From NCBI GenBank assembly GCA_028565715.1, contig JAOXYC010080003.1, positions 1 to 14,291 on the forward strand: DNA of 14,291 nucleotides, read 5' to 3'. Shown here piece by piece: positions 1-9,800 of this stretch (position 1 is its first letter; every line of letters starts with the position of its first letter). The translations under genes were made by a program, and so were the position numbers. The notes below the pieces were generated by a model. It had not been told where the DNA came from and did not search any database. It saw only the letters and a list, made by a program, of their open reading frames with translations. The DNA comes from Phoronis pallida. Its lineage: Eukaryota > Phoronida > Phoronidae.

Positions 1-83
1 TCTACGACCCGCTAAACTGACAAAGAGGTCACGGAAGGCAGGGGAAGAGATTGCTAGTCTTGCTATGAGTGATAAGTTTCAAG
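1..83 (+). CDS. Short-chain dehydrogenase/reductase (SDR), penultimate coding exon, 5'-truncated by the window
   Basis: The open frame starts at base 2 and runs to a GT donor at 84-85 (CAAG|GTACTT), leaving one base of a split Gly codon. It reads 27 residues, including KRSRKAGEEIASLAMSDKFQ, and continues in phase into the exon at 1117. Joined, the visible protein is 89 residues and contains GEEIASLAMSDKFQG...GKYFENG...SYD...LWK-like...LTGL. That order matches the C-terminal segment of extended-substrate SDRs, where an alanine-rich helix (A.E.A..LA.S) precedes a GKYF turn and a last helix ending in LTGL. SDRs are NAD(P)-dependent oxidoreductases. The Rossmann GxxxGxG motif and the YxxxK catalytic site lie upstream of the window, so substrate and subfamily cannot be called. 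The family call rests on this C-terminal pattern from memory only. Confidence 0.72.
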
Positions 84-346
84 GTACTTTGAAAGGGAGA
101 AAAATAAAACTCGAATGAATTCAATTAAATATTTAATCAAGTTTGATGATTGAGTTGGTAGATTTTCCATCTGGTGACCAATTTGTTTTATCCATAAACT
201 TAAAATTAATATTCCACATGTTTTTGAAGGGATAGACAATCATAGTAGAATTCTAATGAAAATAATAGGTTCTTTAATGGCAACATGTTTAGATGGAGGT
301 GTCCGTCATTGTCAAGCTTCATTAGAGCATAGATAACTAGAAAAAC

Positions 347-520
347 AGATCCCCAACTTGACTTTGTGAAGCAATGTAACCGAAATCAAATATTCATATC
401 CGGTTGTACGTATTTCAAACCAAGCCTCAAACAGGATGTAGAACCATCCAATTTCAAATCACACGTATGGAACCAAGGCAAATACACTGATCAGAAATAC
501 ATCGCATAAGTTGGGGATCT
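347..520. repeat. 13-bp perfect inverted repeat flanking about 150 bases
   Basis: AGATCCCCAACTT at 347-359 recurs as its exact reverse complement at 508-520. The distance (174 bases outer edge to outer edge) and the arm length would suit a very small non-autonomous element. No clear target-site duplication is visible beside the arms, and the interior shows no coding potential. Confidence 0.4.
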
Positions 521-801
521 CCTCTACTATTAATCTATGATTAGAACAATAATAAGCTTGGAGGCTGTGTATATGAATGTTTATTCTGATACTTGTTTAT
601 TACTCCAGGTCCAAGGTTTTCTAAACTTTACTGGTTTCCCTCAATGTAACCAAAAGCGTCACTAGCGTTGAGAAAATTCAACAATGAATGACTGTGACTT
701 TTGTATGTTTGGTTTACTTTGGAGAATGGAGTCCAGTTAAGTTTGGAAAACCTGGGGCCTGATCCTTAATTTTAATTATATCATTATAATCAGTTTTTGG
801 C

Positions 802-1036
802 CAACGAGCATTTTCATATTCAGCCCCACTGCTGTGGAATTGGCTACCTCTGCAGCTTCGATCATCTCCTTCGCTGCCTGTTTTTAAAAGTAATCTGAAA
901 ACCTATCTCTATAGACAAGCATTTCAGTACAACAAATGATGAATTTTTGATAGTGTTGTTTTTTATGATTTTTTGTAATATGTACTGAATATGTTTTATA
1001 GATGGTTCATGTAAAATAAATTTTATTATTATTACT
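802..1036 (+). mobile_element. 3' end of a non-LTR retrotransposon (LINE), 5'-truncated
   Basis: An open frame from 802 to the TGA at 937-939 reads about 45 codons with FSYSAPLLWNWLPLQLR, then a Ser-Pro-rich turn, FKSNLKTYLYRQAF and a short tail. The pattern F...AP.LWN.LP..LR....L..FK..LKT.L..QAF is the characteristic extreme C-terminus of reverse transcriptase ORFs in CR1/L2/Jockey-like LINEs of marine invertebrates. About 80 bases of AT-rich 3' UTR follow, with AATAAA at 1015-1020 and a short TTA-repeat tail at about 1023-1034, which is how such elements end. No RT catalytic motifs are present, so it is a dead 5'-truncated copy. Clade assignment is inference; the left edge is approximate. 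Confidence 0.8.
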
Positions 1037-1116
1037 ATAATGTAAAGCATGACAATTAACCCACCATAAGTAAAACTTGGCGCAATGTTCTAAATGAAAT
1101 CCATACATTTCTACAG

Positions 1117-1304
1117 GAAAAAATGGGAAGTACTTTGAAAATGGCCAGGAGGAGAGATCATCCGTAGAATCGTATGATATAGAGCTTCAGCAACAAGTGT
1201 GGAAGATAGCCGAGACGTTGACGGGGTTGAAGGGAGATCTGGACTTTGATGACATTAGTATGCAACCGGAGGAAACACATGAACTAGTCGGGCCTAAGGT
1301 GTAG
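1117..1304 (+). CDS. SDR-family oxidoreductase, last coding exon
   Basis: The acceptor is TTTCTACAG at 1108-1116 and the exon opens in phase 1, completing the Gly codon begun at base 83. It encodes KNGKYFENGQEERSSVESYD, then a Gln-rich helix with VWKIAETLTGL, and an acidic tail ending in HELVGPKV and a TAG stop at 1302-1304. The GKYF motif followed by an amphipathic helix and LTGL is the usual end of many SDRs. The tail after LTGL adds about 25 residues rich in Asp and Glu, probably disordered. The intron (84-1116) carries an inserted LINE fragment in the same orientation. A poly(A) signal follows about 200 bases after the stop. Confidence 0.75.
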
Positions 1305-1503
1305 GGGTTATAGGCTTAGAGTTAACTACCGAACACACCCTGGTATAAGCCCATGTGGTTTTAGAATTCCCCAAAAAAGTGTGTTTATGCCCCAGTGGGC
1401 TTAAACACTCAGGTATTTGTGTACAAGCTTAAGTTTGAGATTGGCTCGAAACAGGAGATGGGCTAATACATGGATGTGTACGGTATATGGTATTTTATTT
1501 GTA

Positions 1504-1509
1504 AATAAA
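1504..1509 (+). terminator. Poly(A) signal of the SDR gene
   Basis: AATAAA lies 200 bases after the TAG stop. A GT-rich stretch (TGCTGTGTTTGTGT, about 1554-1567) follows at a distance suitable for a downstream element, so cleavage is expected near 1520-1545. This is the first canonical hexamer after the stop. Later sites could also be used. Confidence 0.5.
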
Positions 1510-1544
1510 ACAGTACATCAGTGGCTGAACTTTTAAAAGTATCG

Positions 1545-2551
1545 ATTTTGAAATGCTGTGTTTGTGTATTTTTTGCTGAAGAATGTTCTCCTAGGCACTG
1601 AGAATTGATCTCAGAACAGGAATTGCTGATTGAATGTGGACACATTCCCTGTACTTTGTTGGGAAAACCCATTGCAAAAAAACAACCTGTTCATTACATA
1701 AACAGAATATGCTGTGACTGAAGAAAAGCTCAATTGATAGAAAGGGCAACAAATTGTGTTTTTCAAAACACTTTATGTATTAAAATACATTGATTAGCTC
1801 TGGACTGATGTATTGTTTTACCAAGACTTGTTTGTAAAGTAGAGGCTTTTCTATATTGTATTTTATAATGAATATGTCTTGTTTGTATTTATAAGAAGGC
1901 ACACGGTGTTACAAAGTCAATGACTTGGGATAATTATGTAGATTTGGTTTTGTGAGGCCCTGATTTTGTGAATGCTTCTAGACATTAATCTTCAGATTTA
2001 AGACATTAGAAGTAAACAATTCTTTTGCCATGTTAACAACTAGGCCAAGATTGGAAAATAGGTAGTCGTATTTATGTAGAATTTTTTTTATTACTCACGT
2101 GTCTTTGGTATGAATGGAATCAGATTATTTTGGTACTGCATTTTGGTGTTCTTGTGGTGATAAGCAGATATTTAGTTATCCTGTGGTTTCTCATGCGTGT
2201 GTTCCTTTATTTTTCCCGGTGCTATGTGTTTTCTAGACATTAGATCAATACTCCAAGAAAAGACTGTAAGTTGCTTATTAATATCCTGGCTAGAAAGTCT
2301 TCCTATATTTCTCAAGTTTGATAACTCCATACATTAATATTCTGTTATTAATGAAGTTATTGTTTCTTTTTGAAAAATTGCAAGGTGTTCAGAGTGACTT
2401 AGAGACGATGCTTTGTATCAACTAAAAATCAAAATCTTTGTCATGTAATTTTTCATTTTACACAAATTCAATGAAAACATTGGGACTAGATCTTGGTGAC
2501 TAGAGTAATGACCTTGTAAGATGAAGATATCGGCTTTGAGTTTTGGTCAAT
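1545..2551. other. Intergenic AT-rich stretch with no recognised gene
   Basis: No frame with codon-like composition, splice-flanked exon, RNA gene or clear repeat was found here on either strand. It lies between the probable end of the SDR transcript and a long palindromic element. It could hold a longer 3' UTR if the poly(A) signal at 1504 is skipped. Confidence 0.45.
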
Positions 2552-3068
2552 TTAAAGGTACAGGCAACTTTTTCTAGATGTCCTTTAGGATGTACGGTAA
2601 TGTTATCATTATGCTAGAAAATTTAAGTGAAAAAAAAAAATTTGGAAAAAAATATTTTTGATATTTTGATCAAATCTGTGATGTCATAGGTTTACTAAAG
2701 TACTTCCTGTCAAGGCTAAACACATTGAAAAAATACATTTTTCTCAAATAATTTCAAGATTTGAATTTCAAACAAGAAAATTGCCAAATATGTTTAATGT
2801 AGGGATCCAAGCTATAAATATATTTGGCAATTTTCTTGTTTCTGGAATTCAAATCTTGAAATTATTTGAGAAAAAAGTAATTTTCCAATGTGTTTAGCCT
2901 TGACAGGAAGTACTTTTAGTAAACCTATGACATCACAGATTTCATCAAAGTATCAAAAATATTTTTTCAATTTTTTGTTTGTTTTCACTAAAATTCTTTT
3001 TTCTAGCATAATGATAACATTACCGTCCATCCCAAAGGACATCTAAAAATAGTTGCCTGTACCTTTAA
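2552..3068. mobile_element. 517-bp near-perfect palindrome, MITE-like
   Basis: The left arm (2552-2791) and right arm (2820-3068) are reverse complements of each other with scattered mismatches and small gaps, separated by a 28-base loop. The outer ends read TTAAAGGTACAGGCAAC on the left and its complement on the right. The innermost 21 bases (2771-2791 against 2820-2840) pair perfectly. TTAA at both outer edges fits a TTAA target, as used by piggyBac-like elements, but because TTAA is itself palindromic it cannot be separated from the terminal repeat. There is no ORF, so it would be a non-autonomous fold-back element. Transcribed on either strand it would form a hairpin of about 240 base pairs. 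Confidence 0.75.
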
Positions 3069-3565
3069 GAAAACAACAATGATAAATTTGATCATTTTAA
3101 TAAAAGTGGTGCAAAGCATTGATTCAATATATTCCATATTGAAACCTAGCTACTGAAATAATTTTTACTTCCCAGTCTGACTCCCTTTAATAGCTAGATA
3201 TACTGACTGTAAATATTGTAGTAGAGTTGTATTTTTAAATGTATTACATTGCCTTATAGTCCTAGATAACATTTGTAACAGAGATGATTAATGATTTAAT
3301 ATTATATAGAAAGCTAATTTTATTTTTTAAATGATTTTATATCACATTGCTGCTTTTTATCAAAATATATCTATTTGTGTATGTTCAGTAACATTGTGTC
3401 ACTTAAAGTGTCATAAAGTCTTCCTATAAACTTTCATGTGCCATTTTTCATAATTCCTTTCTGAATGTTTTGGCTAAAAGTAACCATTTTTCTACATTTT
3501 TAAATTCAAACACTTTTTTAATGGCTTTATACAGGTCCAAAAAGCAACAAATCTGATTAAGAGTT
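3069..3565. other. Intergenic AT-rich stretch, nothing recognised
   Basis: The spacer between the palindrome and the tandem duplication is AT-rich with no open frame of note, no splice-flanked exon and no obvious repeat. The last bases (3561-3565) are not part of the duplicated unit. Confidence 0.4.
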
Positions 3566-4079
3566 GATTTATTTGACATTTGTTAAAAATTGCTTAACAG
3601 GGGGGTTTTCCGATTCAATTTTCACAAAAAAAACTCTAACAGAAATTCCAGTTGTATGTGGACAGCATTCAACGATCAGCGTTTTATCAGCCTGTATTAA
3701 GCTCAGATGTGAAAAAAAGTTTGAAGGTTAGAAAACATAGAGACAGTCACTTAAAAACTTACTTTCTGATAAAGTATGCTACATGACTTATTTATATTTC
3801 ATTGTCCGTATCAACAATCAATGTTTTTTTATTCGTTACATAACCTCTGACATAGAGAACTGTCTCTCTGAAATTGTTTGTAAAGTAGGTATGGAAGGTG
3901 GCTTGGTTGTGCTTTAGTGACGTAATTTCAATATTATGCACCGATTTCGTTTGAGCGTTAGTCGTGCTTGATAGCAAATACTACTGATCAGAAATATAAA
4001 ACACGTCTCATGCATTTCTTTGTATTTTTCTTGGCCTTTCATTTACCATTTCAATTTAGTAGGGATAATGATGACCAGA
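3566..4079. repeat. Tandem duplication, copy 1 (514 bp)
   Basis: This unit matches 4080-4593 base for base except at 3624 (A here, T at 4138). The copies abut directly with no spacer. On the minus strand each copy contains the same 61-codon frame (3792-3977), starting at a TTG, with Leu/Val/Thr-rich content such as RETVLYVRGYVTNKKTLIVD. I do not recognise it. No ATG start, no convincing acceptor and a stop ahead of a GTAAGT donor-like site at 3762 make it a weak gene candidate. Confidence 0.9.
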
Positions 4080-4593
4080 GATTTATTTGACATTTGTTAA
4101 AAATTGCTTAACAGGGGGGTTTTCCGATTCAATTTTCTCAAAAAAAACTCTAACAGAAATTCCAGTTGTATGTGGACAGCATTCAACGATCAGCGTTTTA
4201 TCAGCCTGTATTAAGCTCAGATGTGAAAAAAAGTTTGAAGGTTAGAAAACATAGAGACAGTCACTTAAAAACTTACTTTCTGATAAAGTATGCTACATGA
4301 CTTATTTATATTTCATTGTCCGTATCAACAATCAATGTTTTTTTATTCGTTACATAACCTCTGACATAGAGAACTGTCTCTCTGAAATTGTTTGTAAAGT
4401 AGGTATGGAAGGTGGCTTGGTTGTGCTTTAGTGACGTAATTTCAATATTATGCACCGATTTCGTTTGAGCGTTAGTCGTGCTTGATAGCAAATACTACTG
4501 ATCAGAAATATAAAACACGTCTCATGCATTTCTTTGTATTTTTCTTGGCCTTTCATTTACCATTTCAATTTAGTAGGGATAATGATGACCAGA
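4080..4593. repeat. Tandem duplication, copy 2 (514 bp)
   Basis: The second copy shows 513 of 514 identities with 3566-4079; the only difference is T at 4138 for A at 3624. The identical minus-strand 61-codon frame lies at 4306-4491. With one change in 514 bases of non-coding AT-rich DNA, the duplication is either very recent, recently homogenised, or an artefact in which two alleles were placed in series. Confidence 0.9.
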
Positions 4594-4655
4594 GTTTCAA
4601 TGCACTTGACGATTTCCAACATTAAATAGTTTGCGCAATTTGATGTGAACGTGTA

Positions 4656-5040
4656 AAGGCCTATTTAGACTACATGATTTAGCACAAGTGAAAAAGCAAA
4701 GCAATTAAAGAGACAGACAACATAGGCCTATTTACACTCCTTGCTTTAGCACATTGTTTTCTTAATGACTTCCAGGTGGCTCAGGGCTAAGCACTAAAGA
4801 CCTTAAGAGTTAATGGGATTCAGATGTCATTACAATAATATTAATGACCCAGGGCTAGCAATTGACCAATCAGTGATAAGTCATATGTGCTTTTTCATAC
4901 TAACTAGGCACATCGCATGTTTTCAAAATTTCCCTGAGCTAGCACATGTGAGTAGTGAATAGCCAATTTAGACTACGTGTTTTAGCACATGTGACAAAGC
5001 ACATGACATTGTGCTGAAACATGTAATCTAAATAAGCCTT
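4656..5040. mobile_element. Small terminal-inverted-repeat element with internal copies of its ends
   Basis: The left end, starting AAGGCCTATTTAGACTACAT at 4656, matches the reverse complement of the right end (5040 down to about 5007) with several mismatches over about 34 bases. The same end sequence (core CTATTTAGACTAC...TTTAGCACA) recurs in direct orientation at about 4724-4756 and 4961-4993. The last direct copy and the right end form a 75-base hairpin (about 4963-5037). No ORF is present. This looks like nested or rearranged copies of one MITE family. No target-site duplication is clear, so the limits are approximate. Confidence 0.55.
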
Positions 5041-6120
5041 AAGGCCAGTGTCGGACCAATGCTCACTACTATTTGTACATATTGTGACTTGAATCCAATG
5101 AAGTGACATCACAATCTGCACAAATTGTTGTGCTCGTTGGATATTACACTTTCACGTTCTTAAAAGTTGTGCAAACGACCGAAGACTTTTTTATCTAGTG
5201 AAATCTCAACACTTTAGAAAATATGCGGTTTAACTCAGAAATTGTTAATTATCCAAAAATTTGCATTGTCCAGCCTCATGGTGATGTTTTTTGCAATTCA
5301 TGTCAACACAGTAACATGCTTACTAACTGTTTATTAGGTATCAAAAATTAAATGTTATACAGACAAGTTATAATAAAGATATTAACATCATTTACACATA
5401 TCTGGTAAAAAAACAATTACGTAACTACCTTTTATTTCAAAACTATGATATGTTGGCATTAACATCTAAAATCTCAATGGTAGTTTGAGTATGTACTTGG
5501 CTTTGTTGAAATGGACAACAAAGTGTTTAAGTAAAATAATATACTCACTTTTAATGGCACACAGCCTAGGCATATGCCTAATTTATAAAAGACTTGCTCT
5601 GGATCAAATTGTCTACACCTAGCTTCTAGCTTAAAAATGAGCCACACATTTTTTCTCAAATCTCGATATGAACAATTGAGTGCAGTTAACTAAAAACTAT
5701 TTTGACTACTCAATACCTCGTTATTGTTCGGTAGCTACTTGAAATGTTCTAAAACAATCGTAAAATTTGTTGAATGGACGGAATTCTTATGTACGATGTT
5801 TGTCATATTACATGTAAGTACAAAACATTTAAAATAAATTATAAATAATTATAAATAAAATATTATGACTAAAAACAATACAAACAACCTTGTTAAGTTA
5901 CTTACAAAGGATTTATGGTTGTTCTTAAAATTTCAAATAAGCTGTGATTTGTTAAGTACTTCGTTTAAGTTTGTATATTATATATTATAACAAAAATTTA
6001 TAAAACAGTCTAAAATTTGTTTTTAATACTAAAATTAAAACTAATTGACAGTTGCTGCAATAATGCAGAGACAAAAGACACTCAGATAAGTAAATCCTTA
6101 ATTTGAGCATAGGTGCATAT

Positions 6121-6164
6121 CAAATGTAACTAAAATTGTATGCAAATGTAACTAAAATTGTATG
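6121..6164. repeat. Two perfect tandem copies of a 22-bp unit
   Basis: The unit at 6121-6142 (beginning CAAATGTAACTAAAATTG) is repeated exactly at 6143-6164. It is probably a replication-slippage product. There is no sign that it is functional. Confidence 0.85.
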
Positions 6165-6732
6165 AACATTTATTCAATTTATGCAAAAAATAACTAAAGG
6201 ATCAAAAGTTTCTACAAATGAAAAATGACAAGTGAAAGATGGATCATTAAGAATAAAGAAGTGAAATGCTATGTACAATGAGAACTTGAATGAAATGTGA
6301 CACATATTCATTGCTACTACCTTGCCTTCTTGACTAAGCGCTATATGGTAAACTTTACAGAAACCTTCTTGGTTTTTATTACCAGAGCTTAATGAAAATA
6401 GATGGTATATATTACCGTACATTCTCAAAAATCTGAACTTGCAGTAAAATGATTGAACTAAATAAAATGCTCACGTTTGTCATTCATGCTTGTGTAGACC
6501 TACAAACTATGTTTTTTGGCCCATCTTCATTAGAAAACTAACGGCAGACCAATTCAGAAATTTCACTAATGTAAGGCTTGGGTTCCAAATTTTTCAATTA
6601 TTTCATTAAATAAATGTCTATTGTCTTGTGAAAAATGTATGCTGCCTTGCTTGAAACATGATAAAACTACACTAAACTTCAGTTTTGATTACTAAAATGC
6701 GGTCACTTACACAGATACCTGAATTGTACAAG

Positions 6733-6738
6733 TTTAAT
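6733..6738 (-). terminator. Candidate poly(A) signal (ATTAAA) of the ANKRD26-like gene
   Basis: Read on the minus strand, ATTAAA lies about 70 bases after the TGA stop of the last coding exon, followed by a GT-rich stretch (TATCTGTGTAAGTG). Canonical AATAAA sites lie further on, at 6375-6380 and 6169-6174. Which one is used cannot be decided from sequence. Confidence 0.3.
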
Positions 6739-6808
6739 ATAAAATGAGCATTGTAACAGTAAGCTACAATGACTGCTGCTTATGATATCTGCAGTCTCAA
6801 TCTTTACT

Positions 6809-6897
6809 TCAGACAAAGTATTTCCTCTTCAGCGAGTGTGATAGGAGAAAACTGTCGTCTTTCGTCTTCCTTATTGGAGAAATATCTACCCTGGGAG
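6809..6897 (-). CDS. ANKRD26-like gene, last coding exon
   Basis: Acceptor AATATTACAG before 6897. The first two bases complete a Thr codon with the previous exon, and 28 codons then lead to TGA at 6811-6809. It reads PRVDISPIRKTKDDSFLLSH and ends SLKRKYFV. SPIR fits the S-P-x-K/R form of a proline-directed kinase site (inference). The exon is supported by phase agreement and a protein-like basic tail, without a homologue to confirm it. Confidence 0.7.
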
Positions 6898-9800
6898 CTG
6901 TAATATTAAGGAATAGAAGTTTGAGATTATGTGAAGATTATTGGACCACAAATAAACGATATTGGTGTAATTGGGCACCACTACTGATGCGACTATTTCC
7001 CAATACCAGGCGCTTTTTTTTGAAGTATTGGAATGCATGAATTTTAAAACAACACATCTTTTACTGACTATACTGACATCACAGATATGTATGACAACTT
7101 ATGGATTCATGTTGAGAAAATTAGAACTCGAAAAAAAACGTCTGTTCGGAATATATGAGAAAAACTGCCTGAAGTTGGAAAATAGTCGCATCAGTAGTGT
7201 TTTTAACAACATGTTTAAAAGAAAGATGTTGAAAACCTTCTTCGCATTATTACTGATATTTCATCATGGTTCAATGCTGTGGTGGCAATAAAATGTGTGT
7301 TGACACAACTTCTGTTCTAGGTTTAGTTGTTTTAAGTTGATAGAGAGTTTGAAAGATCATTCGATATTTTAATTTTGATAATTCCCATTGATGAAAAACA
7401 TTTAAAATCAACACTTTCAATATGTCCATTTCTATAACAGTTAAGATAAAAATAATTATAATTACAGCTTCAGTCAAGTTATCTAATGATTTATCTTACT
7501 TGATTCTAAATGCCTGGCTATACTTCTATCAAGCTCTGTTGTAAGTTTCTGGCTCAGTGAATCATTGAGGCCGTGATTGTATGGTTTCGTCATCGGTGTT
7601 GATGATGGTTGAATCCAACCGGGGGCAGCACCCGCTCCAAGCAACATGTTACGTTGTCTCTCAAACCTACAATGAAAGAAATGGATTAAATTCAATATTT
7701 TACAGTAAAAAAACGGAAAAAAAGACAAACGTTATTTCAACACAACAATCCAAATAAATGTATTTTCCAAAACAAATGTATTAAGTATTTCGCTAAATCA
7801 TTTACTTTTAACGTCAATTCTGCAGCTTGTAATCTTCATCTTGAACAGATAACAACATTACAAAAATACAATCATCTCTCTGCAGATACTGTAAGTACCC
7901 CCAAACCTCATCTTCAAGTTTGACTTAAGTAGCAACACCACAATAAAGGTATGTTGTTTAATTAAACCACTCACGATAGTTCCATCGTGGCTGCTGCATT
8001 TTTATCATTGGCTTTAGTGAGCTTGTCAACAAGCCTCTCTCTTAGTTTCGACTCATTCTCATAAAGGTCTCTGAACTTCTTCGCTTCCAGATCCGTTGTT
8101 TCCTTCTTTGCCAAACTGTCAGAGTAAGATTTGCGCAAGTTAGAAACCTCCTCCATGAGATTCTTACGAGTTGTCTCAAACTCCTTTTTCATGGCCACCT
8201 CATTGTTTATCCTCACCTTGTAAGAAAGACACAGAACATTAACACTTGAACAGTACATTGTATGTTGAGGCTTAAAACAATGGAAAAGAATCATTAACAC
8301 ATTGAAAGATATTTATTTTGTATCAATCATATCTTTCATTTAACATTTAAACAGATGTCCTCACAGACATTGCAGATCCTAAATGCTTGTTTACAACAAA
8401 ACAGCAATGGATATTCTAGCTTTGACTGGATACTGTTGGTCCTGAACAAAAACAGAAGTCAGTTCACACGCCTTAAAGGTATGCGATTTTGCCTGGTTTT
8501 AAAAATAAAACTAACACACCACACTTGTCCTAACAGCAGGTTGGTGTCCTCTAAATCTTGTCAATTTGTAGTTCAAATGCAGACATTTTTACCAAGTCAA
8601 CACAAGTTGCATGTCACCCACTTAATTTTTAAACAAAACGTAAACAACGAACAACACATTGGAGTCCTCTTTCCAAAATTACAAAACCCTCCAACAAACC
8701 TCATCCAGTTTACCCCGTGCCTGGGATTGCTCCTCCAGATATGTGTTAACATCCTCTAGCTTTCTGTTCAGTTCTTGACGTGAGTTGGCCTCCATACTCT
8801 GCTGTAGTCTCTGCAGCTCACCACGATCCATGTAGTTGGAATTCACATGAGCCTGTAATTGATTTATGATGTATTTTCAAAGCAGAGTTCATCAATATTT
8901 TAAAATGTTTTGAGTTTGAAAATTTAAAAATGTCCATAACTGCATCATATTCGAAGTGTCAATCAACTCAAGTTTTAAAAAAAAAAAAATTCAAAAGGTA
9001 TTCTGAAAGACAGGATCAGTTCTACAATCATGCAAACCAGGGACCAGAACTTTGGTATTAAATCTTGTTAAAGAAAATTGGACTCAACAGATGTATTTTG
9101 AACCATTTTAAAGTCACAAAAACCTTTATTCAAATCAGTTATACACCATGATATCAGATTATTGTGTGGGATAAAAATTCCTGATCTTATAGCTTCAACA
9201 ATTCAGGACTTTTATGCAATGCTCTGTTCAGATGATAATTCACCGCTAAGAAAAATTTGTTGATTTTTACATAATTATTAAAATTATTTGCTTGAATCAA
9301 CATGTCTTGAACCTACCTTATACCCAGCCAAATCATCCTCTAACTTGCGTTTTGCCTTCTCCATTTTATTGAATGTTCTCTCCATATTTCTCAGTGTATT
9401 CAGCTCCAGTTTCAAGGCCTGGTTCTCAGACTGCAGTCTCTCACTCTTATCCAGTTCATTCTCAAGCTGTCCTCGCACGTCATCAAGCTAAAATTATCCA
9501 TAAAATGTGAAATATTATGTAAGGTTTGAAGCGTTTTCTTTTTCAAGTTGTTTATACGTTTTTTGGCTTTCTAACTTCCTTATGAAAAGTATTCAAATCT
9601 GGGCTTTATACAGGATGACAAAAATCTCTCAAGACAACCTGTAAAGTAGTTTTTTTTGAGAAAAAAATGATCTATTTTCTCAAAAAATTCCTCTACTGAA
9701 CTAGTAACTAAAAAAAATGTTTGCATCCAATCTAGGTTCCGAAACGTCATTGACCTGTAAATGCCGAAAGCTGAACAGCACTAAATTATTGTGCTTAACT

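Larger units (their letters stand above)
84..1116 (+). other. Intron of the SDR gene
   Basis: A phase-1 GT-AG intron of 1033 bases. It contains a 13-bp inverted repeat near 347-520 and a 5'-truncated non-LTR retrotransposon tail from about 802 to 1036. No other coding signal is visible on either strand. The 62-codon frame antisense to 862-1050 is only the complement of the LINE tail. Confidence 0.75.
5041..6808. other. Intergenic region and probable 3' UTR of the minus-strand coiled-coil gene
   Basis: AT-rich DNA with low-complexity AATAA/TTATAA tracts at about 5820-5870. Minus-strand poly(A) hexamer candidates lie at 6733-6738 (ATTAAA), 6375-6380 and 6169-6174 (AATAAA). A minus-strand frame at 5474-5659 ends at a GTGAGT donor-like site but matches nothing I recognise. 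No other gene was seen. Confidence 0.45.

Noticed and set aside
5474-5659. A 61-codon minus-strand frame ending near a GTGAGT donor-like site
   Set aside because: It has Cys-rich but unfamiliar content, no convincing acceptor, and no phase link to the coiled-coil gene, whose stop lies upstream at 6809.
5810-5870. An AT-only stretch resembling a replication origin or matrix-attachment region
   Set aside because: Base composition alone does not support either in an animal genome this AT-rich.
6971-7291. A 106-codon plus-strand frame, with an adjacent frame that also reads protein-like but broken by stops
   Set aside because: No motif is recognisable, the neighbouring frame has stops at about the density expected by chance in AT-rich DNA, and no splice or promoter signals support a gene. 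It lies within an intron of the coiled-coil gene.
8355-8759. A 134-codon plus-strand frame
   Set aside because: Its last part is the complement of the DUF3496-type exon at 8700-8852 and the rest is low-complexity intron. The minus strand has matching splice sites and a family pattern.
9288-9491. A 67-codon Ser/Leu-rich plus-strand frame
   Set aside because: It is the complement of a coiled-coil exon; Ser/Leu-rich antisense frames are a normal by-product of Glu/Lys-rich coding sequence.
9645-9697. An imperfect AT-rich hairpin in an intron
   Set aside because: The arms are mostly A and T runs, which pair easily by chance, and there is no flanking duplication or conserved end.
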